DNA from: Diphasiastrum complanatum
Lineage: Eukaryota; Streptophyta; Lycopodiopsida; Lycopodiales; Lycopodiaceae
Reading direction: 5' to 3'
Length of the DNA stretch: 64,000 nucleotides
Assembly (NCBI GenBank): GCA_029204225.1
Contig: CM055107.1
Coordinates: forward strand, 21,562,000-21,625,999
Shown: positions 47,421 to 58,019 of the stretch, piece by piece
How positions within the stretch are numbered: position 1 is the stretch's first letter
Layout of the letters: every line of letters begins with the position of its first letter
The notes under the pieces: model-generated
Seen by the model: the letters and a program-made list of their open reading frames with translations, nothing else
Database searches by the model: none
Told to the model about the DNA's origin: nothing
Program-made: the position numbers and the translations under genes

Positions 47421-48820
47421 TGGTATCAGAGCGGGTGGCTCAGTAATCTGCAATCTTCATTGTGGATCCAGTCTCGTTTCTACCAAGACCTCACATCAGC
47501 AAGTGCACCACATCTGGATTATTCTGAAACCTTCAGTCTTGTGGTAAAGCATGTTTCATTTCATTTACGTCTTTCCTATGCAGCTGCAGCCGACCTTGAA
47601 GTTCACCAGATGGACATCCAAACTGCATTTCTCAATGGCACCATTGAAGAGGAGATCTACATTTCCCAGCCAGAAGGATATGAGATAAAAGATAAGGAGC
47701 ACCTAGTGTGCAAAATTCATAAAGCCTTGTACGACCTGAAATAGTCTCCAAGAGCCTGGTTTCAGAAGATTAATGTATTTCTAATTGAGAATGGTTTCAT
47801 CCCAAACTCAGCAGACTCAAATGTTTATTCTAAGTCTATATTGGATTCCTTCATAATCATCACTCTTTTTGTTGATGACACATTACTGTTTAGTAACATT
47901 TGTTGAAGGATACCGAATGCTTGTTATTATTAGCACAAGAATACAAGATGACAGATATCAGATTTTTCGAATTTGACCCAACAAGCAGATTTTCATCAGC
48001 CAGCAAAGATACCTCACCAATGTGCTAAAGAAATATGAAATGGTCGAGTGAAAACCGAGCCACTTCCCACTCGACCCTGGTTTGAAGCTGTCAAAGGAGA
48101 AATGTCCAAAATTTGAGTCAAAGAAGGAGGAAATGAAGCAGTATCCAGTTCACTCCATAATCGATTCATTAATGTATGTTATGCTCTATACTCGACCCGA
48201 CCTTGCTTACTCAATCAGCTCTCTCAGCCAATTTCTTTCAAATCCAGGTCTAGTCCATTGGAAGGCTCTCATGAAAGTCATGAAGTATGTCCAAGCTACA
48301 AATCACCTCAGCATTTGCTATGGAGGCAACCAATCTACCAGCATTCTAGAGGGCTACACAGACGCAGATTGGGCAGGTGATATAGACACAAAAATATCGA
48401 CGTCTGGATTTGTGTTCATGTTTAATCAAGGCCCAATTTCATGGAACAGCCAGAAACAGAACTCACTAGTATTATCCTCCACAGAATTGGAATACATAGC
48501 TGCCACAAATGCTACCAAAGAGGCAATCTAGCTGAGGAACCTGCTTGCAGATATCGAACTTATTCAATCACATCCAACGACCCTCTACTATGACAATCAA
48601 AGTGCCATTGCACTATCTCTGGACCCGAGATTTTACTCTCGAAGTAGGCATATTGAAATAAGGTATCACTATCTTAGAGAAAAAGTGCAAAGTAAGGAAA
48701 ATTTTTTAGTTTACTACATTATAGAATTACAGGCAGCAGATTACTTCACCAAGGAACATCATCTCAAATTTAACAATCTGCTAAGTCTGAGGATCAAAGA
48801 TTTTCAAGATCCACATTAAA
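47421..48820 (+). pseudogene. Copia H internal region: RT and RNase H only
   Basis: After the primer site only about 75 bp precede the RT. RT has 'HLDYSETFSLVVKHVS', 'HQMDIQTAFLNGTIEEEIYI' and a catalytic box read as 'LFVDDTLLF' near 47865. RNase H has 'YTDADWAGDI', 'SSTELEYIAATNA' and 'YDNQSAIALS'. Gag, protease and integrase are gone in one large deletion, and stops (47744, 48529 and others) break the rest. The 3' end is followed by the purine tract 'taaagagag' and the LTR. Confidence 0.86.
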
Positions 48821-48825
48821 GAGAG

Positions 48826-49262
48826 TGTTGGATTTCAATGCTCAAGCTCAAATCTTTTGGTAATGAGCATCTTGAAAAACCTATATATAGTTATTCTTAG
48901 AAAACACAATAAATTATGAAGGCTCAAGTTTCTAGCAAAGGATCAAAAAATTCAAGATCGAATTTTTCCGACCCTAGCATATTTGTCATTCTTGTCAAAG
49001 AGAGATTCTTCGACCCTGGATCCCTAGATCGGATCGGATTGGGTCTAATAAATCCGACCCTTTGTATAAATCTGACCCTTTGTATAAATCCGATCCATTG
49101 TATAAATTCTGACCCTTTGTAAAATCCGACCGTGTATAAATTTCGATCCTTTGTAGATTTCAACCCTTTGTATTGTCAACTCGGAAATCCGACCCACGTC
49201 GCAACGTTGACAGGCCGCATACTTCTGTACATAACTCTTTGAAAAAAATGATGGCTACCTAC
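48826..49262 (+). repeat. Copia H 3' LTR, truncated
   Basis: Matches the first half of the 5' LTR, then diverges near 49262 ('ggctacctac'). The right half is missing, so no target duplication can be read. It contains the expanded TATAAAT array at 49048-49171. Confidence 0.85.
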
Positions 49263-49599
49263 GTGTATTTCTATGCACTAATCTGAATCAATCACTATCT
49301 TTATTGCATTTAGAGTTCTTGTCAGAATTGTATGCGTTGCTACTACGTCTTCCTGTCTTACTTTCTTACTGCTTTGTCTGATTGTCTACTCTTTTGCTTC
49401 TACAAACAATTGCACAATTAAGCTCTACTTCACTTTTGTGTTTGCCTACTGTTGTTGTAGTGCATGCACGGAGGGAATTAGTCGACCATTGCCTCTGAGT
49501 AGTAGTAGGATCGTTCTGATCCGATTGTTCGACCTGTCTGAGTCCACAGACTCTCCAGTATATTTTCCCTAGCAAGAGTGTGGTTTTATTTCTTTGTGA

Positions 49600-50395
49600 C
49601 AAGGCATTGTCATGGTCACGTGACCTGCTGACCGTCAAAGTTGCTACATGGGATGCATTTAAGGAAGTCTTCAAAAAAACTTTCGTCATCATAGATAATG
49701 TCAACTATTACCAAAAAATTTGTGAACTGCAAGATGTGAAATAAGAGTTATATCCAGATTTCATGGATCTATGGAATCGATTTCCATCATTCGATCTGAA
49801 ATTAGCAGTTTGGCAGTTTGTCCTAGTGTTGCCAACCAATTATTAGAACGAATGCAAAAAAAATGTTCTTCAAAACCTTGAGGATGCTTGTCAGATAGCG
49901 AAAGCATATGATTCCATAGTGGTAGCGGCAATTTCAACAAATTTAGTCCATCTCAAATCCAAGAAGGAAAGAAACAAGGTCCAGACCAAGCTCCAAAGTA
50001 CTTTGATGAATTGGATCAAATGGCGAAAAAGAAGATGAAAAAGTCTATGTCTTGAATTAATGCCAAAAAGACGAATCTACATTTCATTTGCAACAAGCTT
50101 GGGCATATGATAAAATTTTGTTCGGAAAGGAAGAAACAAACGACACAAATGATTGAAATCCTTGGTGGTAAAGGTAAAACATTGGAAATTAACATGTGTG
50201 ATTGTGAGTGTGGATGGTCTTTTAGTGTTGTTTCTTGTTGCCTAATGATTAATTTCGTTTAAAAAAGAAGGCACAATTAAGGATCAAGAAGTTAGTATAT
50301 TATTAGATAGTGGTCCTACTCATAATTTTATTGATTCTCATCTTGTTCCCAAGAAAAATTATGGGCTAAACATCATATCTAGCAAGGCTTGCTTG
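49600..50395 (+). pseudogene. Gypsy gag/protease remnant
   Basis: Readable gag block 'TWDAFKEVFKKTF' (about 49650), 'FMDLWNRFPS' and 'LEDACQIAKAYDS'. A zinc-knuckle trace 'CNKLGHMIKFC' lies near 50090. A retropepsin start 'VSILLDSGPTHNFIDSHLV' follows (about 50290-50345). Order and motifs fit a Ty3/Gypsy element. Stops are frequent, and RT and LTRs are missing. The preceding 49263-49600 has no recognisable feature. Confidence 0.65.
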
Positions 50396-51165
50396 GACGG
50401 GTTCATGACCTGAAGCTCTTTCTCAACTCGTTCTTTTGTAGAATTCATGCCCACTTTTTGTTGTTGTAGCAAATTAATGGCTAGTGGAACCACCACCAAG
50501 ATCCTAACCTAACTTAGATTCAAAAGGTATTAAAAAAAAGGGAATCAGTATGCATTAAGCAACTCAACCATGAGCATGGACTCTATCATTATGCTCACCC
50601 CCAATGCTCGGGAAAACCAGCAAAGTATAGGTATGGAACCGGCAATTTTTCCAAAAATCAATATCATAAAATGTTTGACAATTTTTTATACAAGCTGCAT
50701 ATATACCTTTTATGAGTTAAAGTCTTAAAAAACTTGAAAAATTCTATAAAATGTAGGTTTTTTGAGGATAACTTAAATGAGATTTCCCAAGCACTACTCA
50801 CCCTTGAGCAAGAGTTATTCCATTACAACATTCAAGATCCCTCACCCAGGACATGACTATGGCATCCCATACTACCATATCTACTTCCCAACAGGGTGAT
50901 GCCATACTTAGACCTAGGGGGACCACTAGGGCTCATTCACATAGTCCATCATCCCAACTAGGGAATGGTGAAACTCATGCCACCCTTGCTCTAATGGTCT
51001 TAGGATTCACCCTTAACTTAGAGTCATACTTCATGATATCTCGTCACCCTAGGTCCTACACCAACTAAACCATGCTAGGCCCTGGGTAATTACACTTGAT
51101 TAATTCCAACTTGACCCTAGTCAATTAGGGACATAATATCGTCCCCCACTTAAGAACATTTTCGC
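50396..51165 (-). repeat. Probable Gypsy LTR and pol 3' end (minus strand)
   Basis: On the minus strand 'gggcgaaaatgttc', the purine tract 'aagtgggggacga' and TATTATGTCCC follow each other at about 51165-51128. This pattern marks the 3' end of plant Gypsy pol and the LTR start. The LTR extends leftward for an unknown distance. Nothing else was recognised in 50396-51100 or in 51170-51830. Confidence 0.45.
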
Positions 51166-51829
51166 CCTTAGAAGATAAGTATTTTAGAATAGGTCATCCA
51201 TAAGCTCTACCAAGAAACATCATTTCCTGACTATCATCCCCAAATCCAAACACGCACTTGAAAATGATGATGCATGAGTTGGCTTGAAGTGCAAAAGACA
51301 ATGGCGGAGTTTCGAGCAAAAACAACTCCAAAACCTACAAACTCCAAGGGGCTTAAACAAAGCTATGAATAGAAAATAATTTCTACTTAGTGCATGAAAA
51401 TGAGGGGAGTCAAGGAAGCACCCCACCCCATGCCTCACTTCCCTAAGAATATTCCAATTTTTGCATGGCATTAGTTTAGTGTATGCCTACCACAAAGTTG
51501 TAGAGTGCCTACTTGCCTACTTTTATCAATATAAAAAGGTTTATTCAATTTTACTATTTCCTTAATATGAAGTAAAAGCATTCCTTAGTGGAAAGACGAT
51601 GGATACAATATAGCTGACCCAATATTGATGCTCTTACCAAGGGTCGTTATCACCAATGGTCGTCGACAATCTAGGTGCAATGCAATTAATGGCATCTAAC
51701 TCTGTGCTTTTTTAACTTCTCAAAAAAGAAAATTATGACCAAAAGTCTCAATACATCCCACAAAAATTGCTCAGGTTTTCTCGAGGGCTTTGCTGCTTTT
51801 GAGAGCTCGAGACCACCAGTGCATGGATG

Positions 51830-52045
51830 AGGTCCTCGGCTTTCCCCTCCAATAAAAATCAAATGGTCTGTCTTTAAGCTGAATTTTTAGCCGTAATCCC
51901 ATTTTTGATTTTTTAACAAAGGAAATGGTGGCAGCTCAGCGGGAGGAATCTTTGCAAATTTTTTTACAAAAATTTACATGCACATTTTGTAGAGCAGAAT
52001 CTGCATGTAAATTTTTACATGCACCTTCCGTCCGGAATGTGCATG
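51830..52045. repeat. MITE-like element, partial, relative of 62696-62958
   Basis: The inner part ('aaatttacatgcacattttg', 'gcaccttccgtccggaatgtgc') and one flank ('gtaatcccatttttgattttttaac') match 62757-62935 in the opposite orientation. It ends some 50 bp before the second segmental copy. Confidence 0.75.
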
Positions 52046-52496
52046 TACGGGTCTAGTGACCATCAAAGTTCAGAGATATAGAACTCCCTAAAGGACCCAA
52101 AAAGACAAATCAAGATCTTAACATATGAACCAGATTTATATTAAATTTTGCATTATCCAAATAACCTGATTAGATAAACCCTTCCTTACTCTCTACTTCA
52201 ACTCTACCTTGGTCCAACGGAAAAGTCGGTTTCCTTTTGTGGACGGAACAGCGACCCGCAGCCACTGTGTGCTCTTGCAATTGGAATCAACAACAACAAC
52301 AACACATTACATCAATGTGACAGAAACATCTGCATATACTATTCCACAAATGGCATTGGACCTGCCCAGTCGCAGGACCCTCTCAGGGGTATGTAACGTA
52401 ACGACCTGTACACATGCACTTCATCCTAATTCCGCAACGCTATCAGTCTCACTGCCAACGAGAGATAGTAAAGCTAGTATTGCTTCGATTTGTGTG

Positions 52497-53627
52497 ATGG
52501 GTTCGCTTCCTACTAATTGTGGATTCAGTGTGAGGCAACAGTCGTTACTCTCTTGCACTATAATTTGGGCTGTGTTACTTCTATAATTCTGTGGCAGTAG
52601 GTACTGGCTGCTCACATCAAGGATCAAACGCATATCACATGGTCCCAAGATCAAGTCAAAATGCTAGATGCTGAAGATACCATTCAGATTACACTTGATT
52701 CTGCGTCTGGTAACGTCATAGCTTTAACTTTCTTTTGTAGAAGTCCATGTGTCAATTCTGTAATGGCGGTGAATTCATTCACTAATTAGTAATCCATATG
52801 GCCAACGATCAAAGCATAATCAAAAAGCAATTTATGCAGGATCAGGTTTCGCATCCAACAAGAAATTCCTTTACGGGAGTATCAGTATGGAGATTAAGCT
52901 TGTGCCTGGAGATTCAGCAGGAACAGTGACTGCTTACTACGTATACTACATTTTTTAACAAATAGTTCCACATCAGTTCGTCATTCTCACTTCTCATCTC
53001 TTTGTAATCTGTACTTTGAACTAGCTCAATTTAATTAGTGTCGTTTGCTGCTATGCTATTCAGCTATCGTCCGAGATAAACGATGAGTTCGATTTTGAGT
53101 TCTTAGGCAACCTCTCAGGTGAACCTTATCTACTACAGACAAATGTATATTCTAACGGTACTTCTGGCCGCGAACATCGAGTTCGTCTATGGTTTAATCC
53201 GACAGCAGATTATCATACATATTCCTTTTTGTGGAACAAGTACCAAGCCGTGTGAGTATTCATTTTCCCCTCCATTTTAAGTATTCTGTTTAGCACATGT
53301 TGAGTGCTCATCAGCTATAGCCGTTCTTCTTTTTTCCAGGTTTTTCGTAGACTCAACCCCAATCAGAATTTTTCCAAACAGAATCATGCTCTCTTCGTTG
53401 CATAGTTTTACAATTTCTCGGTTGACGCATGCATTTGGCAGGAGCACGACTCTGAGTGTTGTGCGTCAACCTCAAACTCATGGTGGGAGCAGGAAGCTTA
53501 CCAAGCGCTTAGCTCCGAGCAAGCATCAATGTTCAATATAGTACAGAACACTTATACGGTATATGACTATTGCAAGGACGTTCGTCGATACCCAATCCTT
53601 CCGGCTGAATGCAATCATCAAGTCTAA
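52497..53627 (+). pseudogene. XTH2, duplicated XTH pseudogene
   Basis: Equivalent exons lie at 52497-52709, 52840-52940, 53064-53251 and 53340-53627, with GT-AG junctions still present. The signal region has lost bases and meets TAA at codon 30 (52584-52586). Exon 4 is 106 bp shorter than in XTH1, removing the segment with the conserved WATRGG block and shifting the frame. The active-site sequence [10 protein letters not shown] survives in exon 3. The promoter stretch with the TATA box is deleted (about 52380). No complete enzyme can be made. Exons 2 and 3 remain very close to XTH1, so inactivation is not ancient. Confidence 0.93.
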
Positions 53628-54885
53628 AAAGATCGGTAACGTCACTATTAGGCTGGGTATAAAACAGCATTATATCTTGATGGATGGTTGAATCACAAAA
53701 AAGAACTTGAGGCTAGGAATCAGATTCTGTAAGCTAGCGTTGCCATTTCTACCTACAGTTTTTATTATCTATATAATGATCAGGGTCCCAAGGACACACT
53801 TGAACGGAATATTGCAAGCTTTGGAATTGGATAATTTTATGTTAAGAAATCAGGTGCCCGTTTTACCTGGTTTTAGTATAATTTCATGGCTTTGTTATTG
53901 TTGCTATTAGGCATCTTCATTTTCAGATGATCAATCTTTGCTCATATAATCTTGAATGAAGCAGGTAAACTTTATTTCATCTTTTCCCTGCAACATAATA
54001 TGCTCCTGCAGCTCGACTACTTTTCACCTCGTCCTTAGGAGTTCATCTGTTGGGCTCGGCTAATCTTCTCTCTTCATGTTACAATCAGAGTAGTAAGGAC
54101 AATATACAGTTCGCCACGAATAAATCACCTAACAATTTGCACCTTGGTTTTTATTACTCTACTCAAATTAAAGATCGCTACAGAGAAAGAAAGATAACGG
54201 GCTGAGTTAACTTGAACAGTTTTTAGGAAAAAAAAACTTTGCATCAGAAGAGCATAACTGCATTATTGTGTTCATAAATCTGAGCTGAAGGAAAGAACAA
54301 GCTGGCTGTCTCCAACCCCTCTTTACTTATGAGTTTTACTTCATTGATCGGGACCCACGTTTTTGGAAAGAAAGGTCCATTATTCACTATTATTCTAACT
54401 ATCATCCTTACTGATAAAACTAAGATCTTTCGAGTAGCTTCCAACTTCCAAAGCTAGTAATTATCCAAGTCAATCGCCAGTTTCCATATTGTCCTTTATA
54501 TATCTCTTAAATCTCCAGCAAATAAACTATAATAAAGAGAGCCTCAACGTCTTATAGTCCTCTGTCTAAAAGTCTTCTGTCTATTATCATCATTTCACTG
54601 CAACAGAATCTTTAGTGTAACCTGCTGGACAAATTTGATCTCTTCACTTCATTATATGGTTGCACGAAATTGCCCCCTTCCATGGCATGATCCATCCATT
54701 GGTGTGGAAAGCCATCAAAATAGATTTATGCAGCGTAAGCCACAAATTAACGGCTCGCCTTGAATACAAAGTTATAAGATTTCTATCAATTTATCCCTTT
54801 TGCACTAGACTCCAAGATTTTTGGGTATTTTCTAATATGTGTGTGCGGGTAAAGTCCCCTAAAATGATCATTTCTCCCTAGAGGG
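53628..54885. other. XTH2 3' flank
   Basis: Homologous to 33317-34620 in copy 1. No open frame is conserved between the copies, so no gene is called. Confidence 0.5.
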
Positions 54886-55065
54886 TCCGGACGGGTCCGA
54901 CCCCCGGACGCGGGGTCGGACGCGTCCAATTCTTTTTTTTAATTTAAAAAAAAAGAAAAAAACAGATGCGTCCGGGGTCCGGGGTCCGAACGCCATTTTT
55001 TTTTTTTTAAATATTTTTTTAAAAAAAAAAATTTAAAATTTTTAAAAAAAAAAAAGGGACGCTCC
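54886..55065. repeat. GC-rich inverted repeat around A/T tracts
   Basis: 'gggtccgacccccggacgcg' type sequence on the left faces 'gcgtccggggtccggggtcc' on the right, with long T and A runs between and after. It is absent from copy 1 of the duplication, so it is probably a small inserted element. Not coding. Confidence 0.6.
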
Positions 55066-55395
55066 TCGCCCGTGCATCTTAGAGTCAATGCCCATTTTGG
55101 CTCGAGCTTAATCACACCCACAAGTTTTTTTTTAATTTAAAAAATTATTTTTTTATTCACATAAACCTGCCACTCTAGAGGCCCAGGTTTCATTGACATA
55201 TGTTTCTTTATCCCATAAGTTCTTTGAAGTTCGTCTCAATGCTATATATTTATTAAAAATCACAAACATCTTCTAATTTGTGTGCACATGGGCATGAATA
55301 TGGGCCATTGGGGGCTTGCTAAAAATTTTGTGGGCTAGTGCATTGAGGTCAGGTGCGCCCAGGTTTGTGGGGATTACGAGACCCACCAAAAATTT

Positions 55396-55535
55396 CGCTG
55401 CCCCTGCCCGTGCCACATGGTGCAATGACATTGGGCTGGGGCCAAAAAGGAGGACATGGTGCAATCGCTGCCCCTGCCCGTGCCACATGGTGCAATGACA
55501 TTGGGCTGGGGCCAAAAAGGAGGACAGTGCCTTGA
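55396..55535. repeat. Tandem repeat, two 70 bp units
   Basis: The unit starting 'cgctgcccctgcccg' at 55396 recurs at 55466 with essentially no differences over its first 60 bp. GC-rich in an AT-rich setting. Open frames across it are by-products. Confidence 0.9.
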
Positions 55536-56753
55536 AGGCTCAACGGTCCTCGCCCCAGGCAAGTAGCCTATGTAGCTAGGCTTTACCCACCATAAATACT
55601 CCTTAGTTAGTTAGTTTTTGACGTCTTAAGATATTAATGTCTTCATGACATATTTCTCGTTTATAAGAAATTGCCCATGGGCAAATTTTTGTGGAGGGAA
55701 TTATGGCCCATGTGAAAACCGAGATAACAGCCTCAAAAATTAAAATTATGATTTTCAAAAAGGATGTTAACACGTGATTGGATGTTCTCTTATTTTTGTT
55801 TTTCTAATAGTGTGACGTAAATATAATTCAACTATCATCATAATATACTATGTCTACATTGCCCATCACAACTAACAAGAAGCCATCAAGCCCTCGAGGA
55901 GCCTTGTGCTCCTTGTGCTCCTCACATCATGTAGGATTATAGCCTACACCTTCATGGGCATAATTTTAACTCTTATTGTACTCATTAATGTTCAAGATAA
56001 ACTGTTGTTGTGTGTGTATTTGTATTTGTGTGGAAATTTCCATTTTAACGTGTTTAAGCCATATTAAACACATTCATGTGACTTGTGAACAAATTTACCA
56101 CAAGATGCATCTCCAACATTTTCTATACTGGAAAATGGTCTTTTCAGTGAACTTTGCACTCGATTAAATGTTCGTAGATTTAGGGCAAGACAATTAGGCC
56201 TAGGCATAATTAAACGATCATTGAATTGGGTGTGAAGGTCTTCACAAAAGTTTTTCTTGCGCATAAAGGTTGATAAGAAAGGCCCCTTATTATGTTAAAA
56301 TTCTTTTACATGTTATGCATCTATAAGGGTCATAACCCACTCTCTCAAATTTCTTTATGACCCTTTTATAAGCAAAATGTACTTGTGAATTTTTTTTTAT
56401 GGATTTTAGATTTCATAATGTGCCAAAAAAATTGGTGACGTCACAATCAAATTTCATAATATGCAAAAAAAATCAGGTGAGGTAACTTTCAAGTTGATTA
56501 TGTGAGTGAGCTTCAACTTTTTTATGGACAACTATGTATTCAAAGACTCCAGCAAACTCATAATTCTTGAAGGACAACATTTTCAAAATTTAGTCATCTT
56601 CAAAAACATGAAGGAATTTTCTACTATAGATCTTTTACACTAATGAACATAATTGTTACAATTACAACATTGTTTTATATATTTCTACTTTTGGTTAGCT
56701 TTAAAATTTCTCCGGACAATCAAAACACACAAGGTTTCATTCCATAGCTAATA

Positions 56754-56754
<1 letters not shown>

Positions 56755-56785
<31 letters not shown>
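56755..56785. repeat. (TG)n microsatellite
   Basis: About 15 uninterrupted TG units. The sequence from 56786 to about 57240 is strongly AT-rich with no gene seen. Confidence 0.97.
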
Positions 56786-56787
<2 letters not shown>

Positions 56788-57249
56788 CCTTGAATCTCTT
56801 GAAACGAGAAATGGCAGAGAGACCCATTTCATAAACGCTTTTATAATTTTTTGAAATTCACATTATTTTTTAATCTTAAATTTTTTATTTAACTGCATAT
56901 TTCTAAAATGTTATAGTTTGGAAATGTTTTAAATTTAATGTGAGTATTTTAAAAATTGTGGACTAAAATCATAACAAACTGCAAAAAGTGAAATCCTTGA
57001 AATTTGAAGCACTAAATAATAATTGCTTAAACGCTTAATCAAAAAAATAACAAATATATAATGAAATTTTTTTTCAAAAACGTACACTTTAAAGGATTTT
57101 AATCTCTATTTGAAAGCTTGTTTTCAATTACATTTAAAAATTTGACACTTGCAAACAACTTTGTGAAATGTAAATTTTAAATGAAAGTCGATACTCACAT
57201 AATATTGTACAATATCATGCAATTTATTTTGTAAGACAAAATAATTGCA

Positions 57250-57940
57250 ATTCACAACAAAAATCTCATTTTGGAATTTGAAACATTTGTTGAAGGCACA
57301 GCTGGAGCCTCTTGAATAGCAGCCTCAATAATAATGTTGTACTTTGGCTCTACAACCTCTGTCGGGTCTCTCTCATCCCTTGTGATTCCACTGTAGGTGG
57401 TTGAGGCTCCTAAATAGTGGGACCACACCATCTTCATCTGGTCCCACTTTGCCCACATCCTGAAATTCATCTAGCAAAACTGAAATCTCAATCTCATTTT
57501 TATAAAACTTATTAAAAGTCTAGAAATTCTATAGCTGCGACATGTCTGCCTTTGTGGACAGCACATTCTCACTTCTTCCAAAGTGGAACAATAGCAACCT
57601 CCAAAAATCCAACAACAAGTTCCTTCACCTTCGTGTATTTAAAAGACATCTCGTCATTAAGAGACCCTTTCAGCTTGAAACCGTAGGGAATGTCAACAAT
57701 GCAAAGGGTGTAAGGTCTTCTTTTGACGAACTTCGAAATCACCTTTTCATCGCCCTGTTGAATTGTGTAATAACAGGGTTGATCATCAACAAATTGGGGA
57801 TGTAAGTCTCTTTTGGATCTTCTTCATCAACGACCTCCTTGATCTGTTGAAGCTCCCTGTACCTCTTCTTTGCCTTGGCCTTTTGCAAATGTATCTTGAA
57901 TTGTTCAGGAAGTTGGCCACTATTCCTCGAAAGTCTGCAA
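57250..57940 (-). pseudogene. Unidentified decayed coding region
   Basis: On the minus strand an intron-acceptor-like 'ttattcttgcag' at about 57949-57938 precedes 'LPEQFKIHLQKAKAKKRYRE', 'VVDEEDPKETYIPNLL' and, after a frameshift near 57750, 'RRPYTLCIVDIPYGFKLKGS' then 'LEVAIVPLWKK'. A further open part reads to 57252. The clean amino-acid composition suggests a former gene. The DIPYGF motif loosely recalls the (D/N)PPY motif of N-methyltransferases, but the rest gives no support that I can see, so no function is assigned. Confidence 0.4.
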
Positions 57941-57967
57941 GAATAAATGTAAGAAATGTTTAAATGA

Positions 57968-58013
57968 AGCCTCAATTTGCCAAATATAGTTCAAACTAGT
58001 TGAATCTTCTACA
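57968..58013 (-). repeat. Copia I 3' LTR edge
   Basis: On the minus strand a purine tract 'gagggag' is followed by TGTAGAAGATTCAACTAG, similar to the Copia D LTR edge at 30295-30342. Only about 46 bp remain. Confidence 0.6.
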
Positions 58014-58019
58014 CTCCCT

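Larger units (their letters stand above)
52090..56640. repeat. Segmental duplication, copy 2
   Basis: Same order and orientation as 31508-36185. It lacks the GC hairpin block of copy 1 and the 35.6 kb stem-loop, and holds its own inserts at 54886-55060 and 55396-55535. ATG to ATG distance between the two genes is 20548 bp. Confidence 0.8.

Noticed and set aside
55273-55562. Several Cys/His/Pro-rich frames on both strands
   Set aside because: They all come from the 70 bp tandem repeat and its complement; no consistent protein.
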